Shown here in pieces: positions 62,901-64,000 of a stretch of 64,000 nucleotides of DNA. Every line of letters begins with the position of its first letter. The first letter of the stretch is position 1. Below the pieces are notes generated by a model. That model saw only the letters and a program-made list of their open reading frames with translations. It did no database searches and was not told where the DNA came from. The position numbers were made by a program, and so were the translations under genes. Source of the DNA: Planctomycetaceae bacterium (GTDB lineage Bacteria; Planctomycetota; Planctomycetia; Planctomycetales; Planctomycetaceae); assembly GCA_041398785.1 (NCBI GenBank), contig JAWKUA010000008.1:184001-248000 (forward strand). The letters are read 5' to 3'.

Positions 62901-64000
62901 GCACTCGTCAGCGATTCACGCTCGGTGCGAATGAACTGACGTCCGCGGGGAACCGGAATGGGCGGTCCGCCGTCCCGGACCGGTGATTCCAACTGGCAGG
63001 CCCACACGGTCGACCGAGTCAGCCGGTCAACGGCGATCAGCCATCCGGTCGTTGTCGGACACCAGATCAGACCGTCATCCACTGCAACCGACGCCGACCA
63101 AAGCCGCCGCGCCGGATCGTTGTCGATGGACTGTTCGGGATAGGCCAGCGGAACGGACCAGAGGTGTTCTCCCGTGGCGGCGACCAGGCACGTCAGGCTG
63201 ATTTCGTCAGCGCGTTCGGTGATGCCGTAAAGCCGGCCACGATCAACGGTGGGAGGTCCGGCAAACCATGCGGTGTCCAGCGGACTTGTTTGATAGCGAT
63301 CCTCCAGCTGACCGCCTGCTGTCCACACGCGGCGTCCGGAATCTTTTTCCAGAGCGATGAGTTCTGAGCCGCGATAAACGCCGCGGCTGCCGTCTCGCGG
63401 AAAGAAGCGTCGTGTGGATGCCGGGGCCGCGGCCTCCGTGCCTTCCGCGACAAGATAGATTCGTTCGCGGTCCATCGTCAGGCGGCACTGGACACCGTCG
63501 CGACAGAAAAGGTCGATAAGGGGTGTCTTCTCCAGTTCCGCGAACCGGCTTCTGGCGCTGGCTTCATCGGTTGTCGCCAGCCGGGGATTGTAGATCGTCC
63601 GGGTGGCTCGCTGTTCCTGCAACAGCGTTTCGTGGTTTGTGGCGACCGGATAATGCCAGCTCGGCTTCCCGGTGACGCTGTCGATCGCCGCGACACCGTG
63701 CATGGTTCGGCGAAAGATCCGGCCATCGTCGATGTCTGCCGTCCACGTTGTCTGCGGCACAATCTTCGCCTGAGCACACGTTACCAGAAAATCGCCGACG
63801 GTTTCCTGCAACGGCCGCGACAACGACGTTCGATACTGCCACTGCAGAAATTGGGGTACGTCCCGCTGAGCCGGCTGCGGAGCTTCGGAAGGGAGAGGAT
63901 CGGGCGAAAGTTCGGGTTCGGCTTTGGCCATTGACGTATCGATCTCGGACAGCATCACCTGAGCGGCCGCTCGAAGCTTCGGATCAATACCGTCGCGATC
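59918..64000 (-). CDS. Giant PQQ-like beta-propeller protein (5' end beyond window)
   Basis: At least 1360 residues; the frame is open through the window edge (DPKLRAAAQ before the first possible start at 63958). Two PQQ-like propeller regions are visible: an N-terminal one (GVAAIDSVTGKPSWHYPV, LIALEKDSGRRVWTAGG, CLVAATGEHLWSVPLAY, FDPVTGELKHRID) and a C-terminal one (ISVLDQRVLWSRSHN, EVVNLLTGQSLWSLACD, GIRAVDRQSGTVRWVVDE). Between them is an alpha-helical, TPR-like middle (LRILEQIQDTDQRNPQVH). Function unknown. It converges with the methyltransferase gene 9 nt away. Confidence 0.88.
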   Translation of the reverse strand, partial: DRDGIDPKLRAAAQVMLSEIDTSMAKAEPELSPDPLPSEAPQPAQRDVPQFLQWQYRTSLSRPLQETVGDFLVTCAQAKIVPQTTWTADIDDGRIFRRTMHGVAAIDSVTGKPSWHYPVATNHETLLQEQRATRTIYNPRLATTDEASARSRFAELEKTPLIDLFCRDGVQCRLTMDRERIYLVAEGTEAAAPASTRRFFPRDGSRGVYRGSELIALEKDSGRRVWTAGGQLEDRYQTSPLDTAWFAGPPTVDRGRLYGITERADEISLTCLVAATGEHLWSVPLAYPEQSIDNDPARRLWSASVAVDDGLIWCPTTTGWLIAVDRLTRSTVWACQLESPVRDGGPPIPVPRGRQFIRTERESLTSAWPPLPVFPAGGHLIVFPRESHDIRFFDPVTGELKHRIDANSSSLLLHLDSGNLVIGTGQSITNFDPATARPIWERLNTDVESLPSGSGILQGQQLLVPMVNGSISIINLADGTLADSLRVPLPNPGWGHLVAIGSDLLCVAPDRMLRLSAHELNPDLRDPLELATALSASGNWAEALRILEQIQDTDQRNPQVHRITFECRYRLAVSDPEHFLDTLQATATSPEEVLQVNVLKTRQLLRNGQSEEAAASLLNILTLEPSLLLSEDYVPAETKSATSEPSVATPGLSQHLPLTTWATGHLSDLVKRATPDQSAQLAAKLRQLPDHLLLQVASAAATGRRTGESSTSDDTAETSDGLGRVAGIRSLLHERMHNASSGETTLNMLIHSLALAGQPDPDASTSDADDLLEAPLRAFRKLVSDNHARLRQDPATDESATEDSTTWLAARSLLLNCVAVELAERWHRPLSDFDPAADSPVEHNDVASRLLTRDELSQRFRQAVRDQWNQWPDRRYEMLPFAQPSGINGPASDISPGSADDPFLRHYEWSVLAEPSRLRATVVADPDRANWIVPASLGVHSWYTSAVESIQRCGSVLLVQTNTGITAISVLDQRVLWSRSHNRQSRILVTVGPAEHQFTDFDISQRQQPGTQSMGVLTVIPAGSRHVCLRFGNELEVVNLLTGQSLWSLACDRPFQQAVATERLLFLTSAVHRDGWCFRLADGAAVASELSAETLVRTMAAAGDSLVVWRTKTDSKNGPLVEWIDPETQHVNRSLSLSESQQFHFVDDNTLVGMSDNQSMQVINLQTGDRNSASFAPTDQQAASDDEDDADPSPKLWTADRMFVVADPLTWYVTNSPTGNVRRLRQPFDQRGESFAGGIRAVDRQSGTVRWVVDENTSGVVATDQPGLPVIVIVHNEDTPGPLPQRQFSGTGFRGIRKMSGSRLFDGVIPTRFNIAAAWVSTDRHHALNIEVYGNQVRLEPKGTSSIKTPDVKGQPGDTD

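Overview
The window looks like chromosomal DNA of a planctomycete, probably a Planctomycetaceae or Fuerstiella-like lineage. This rests on gene content: a DUF1587/1592/1588/1585 c-type cytochrome protein, a DUF1552 protein, a DUF6807 (PmoA-like) protein, two formylglycine sulfatases, a huge PQQ-propeller protein, a PQQ sugar dehydrogenase fused to cytochrome c, and a fused membrane/spermidine-synthase protein. The DNA is visibly GC-rich, with short intergenic gaps and several GTG starts. No rRNA, tRNA, CRISPR array or intact insertion sequence was found.

Layout. 0-6.4 kb: end of an unknown gene with a good terminator, a slyX-like gene coupled to a dihydroorotate dehydrogenase-family gene, trpB (apparent 1-nt frameshift near its start), a 0.7-kb gene-free stretch with inverted repeats, a membrane-anchored sugar epimerase, and leuB. 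6.5-10.5 kb: a small membrane protein, a DUF6807 protein and a decayed POT-family peptide transporter in all three minus frames. 10.5-17.1 kb: minus-strand housekeeping genes (Gfo/Idh/MocA, two methyltransferases, FMN-binding protein, YfiT/DinB protein, CbiX-like chelatase, NUDIX fusion, fabI). 17.3-19.3 kb: a secreted endonuclease/exonuclease/phosphatase-family protein converging on a radical SAM protein with a 2-nt frameshift. 19.4-21.04 kb: a lower-GC remnant of an RNA-repair-type cassette, with an N-terminally truncated nucleotidyltransferase, an intact ADP-ribosylglycohydrolase and the first 52 codons of a polynucleotide kinase-phosphatase.

21-29 kb: a sulfatase, a REP-like palindrome, an operon of a sugar/LPS-kinase-like protein, GT2, methyltransferase and polysaccharide deacetylase, then a bile-acid:sodium symporter-family protein and a large secreted protein. 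29.5-41.6 kb, plus strand: cytochrome/PQQ dehydrogenase, DUF1592 protein, fused spermidine synthase, a BNR (Asp-box) protein, DUF1552 protein, ankyrin protein and a metal-binding lipoprotein.

41.6-53.7 kb, all minus strand: a surface-glycan cluster. It holds a zinc-ribbon methyltransferase, a flippase, an O-antigen-ligase/polymerase-like protein, a 4,6-dehydratase-like protein, two sulfotransferases, a thioredoxin, an SQD1-like UDP-sulfoquinovose synthase, an alkaline-phosphatase-superfamily protein and a GT2 disrupted by a 5-bp tandem duplication. The likely product is a sulfated or sulfoquinovose-bearing exopolysaccharide; that is inference. 53.7-64 kb: a secreted protein of unknown function, a second sulfatase, a TPR protein, a zinc alcohol dehydrogenase overlapping a lipoprotein-type methyltransferase, and a partial PQQ-propeller protein running off the window.

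The two points most worth following are the sulfoquinovose/sulfotransferase glycan cluster, with its possible on/off glycosyltransferase, and the truncated RNA-repair island. A third theme is small palindromic elements, one of which sits in frame inside a sulfotransferase gene.
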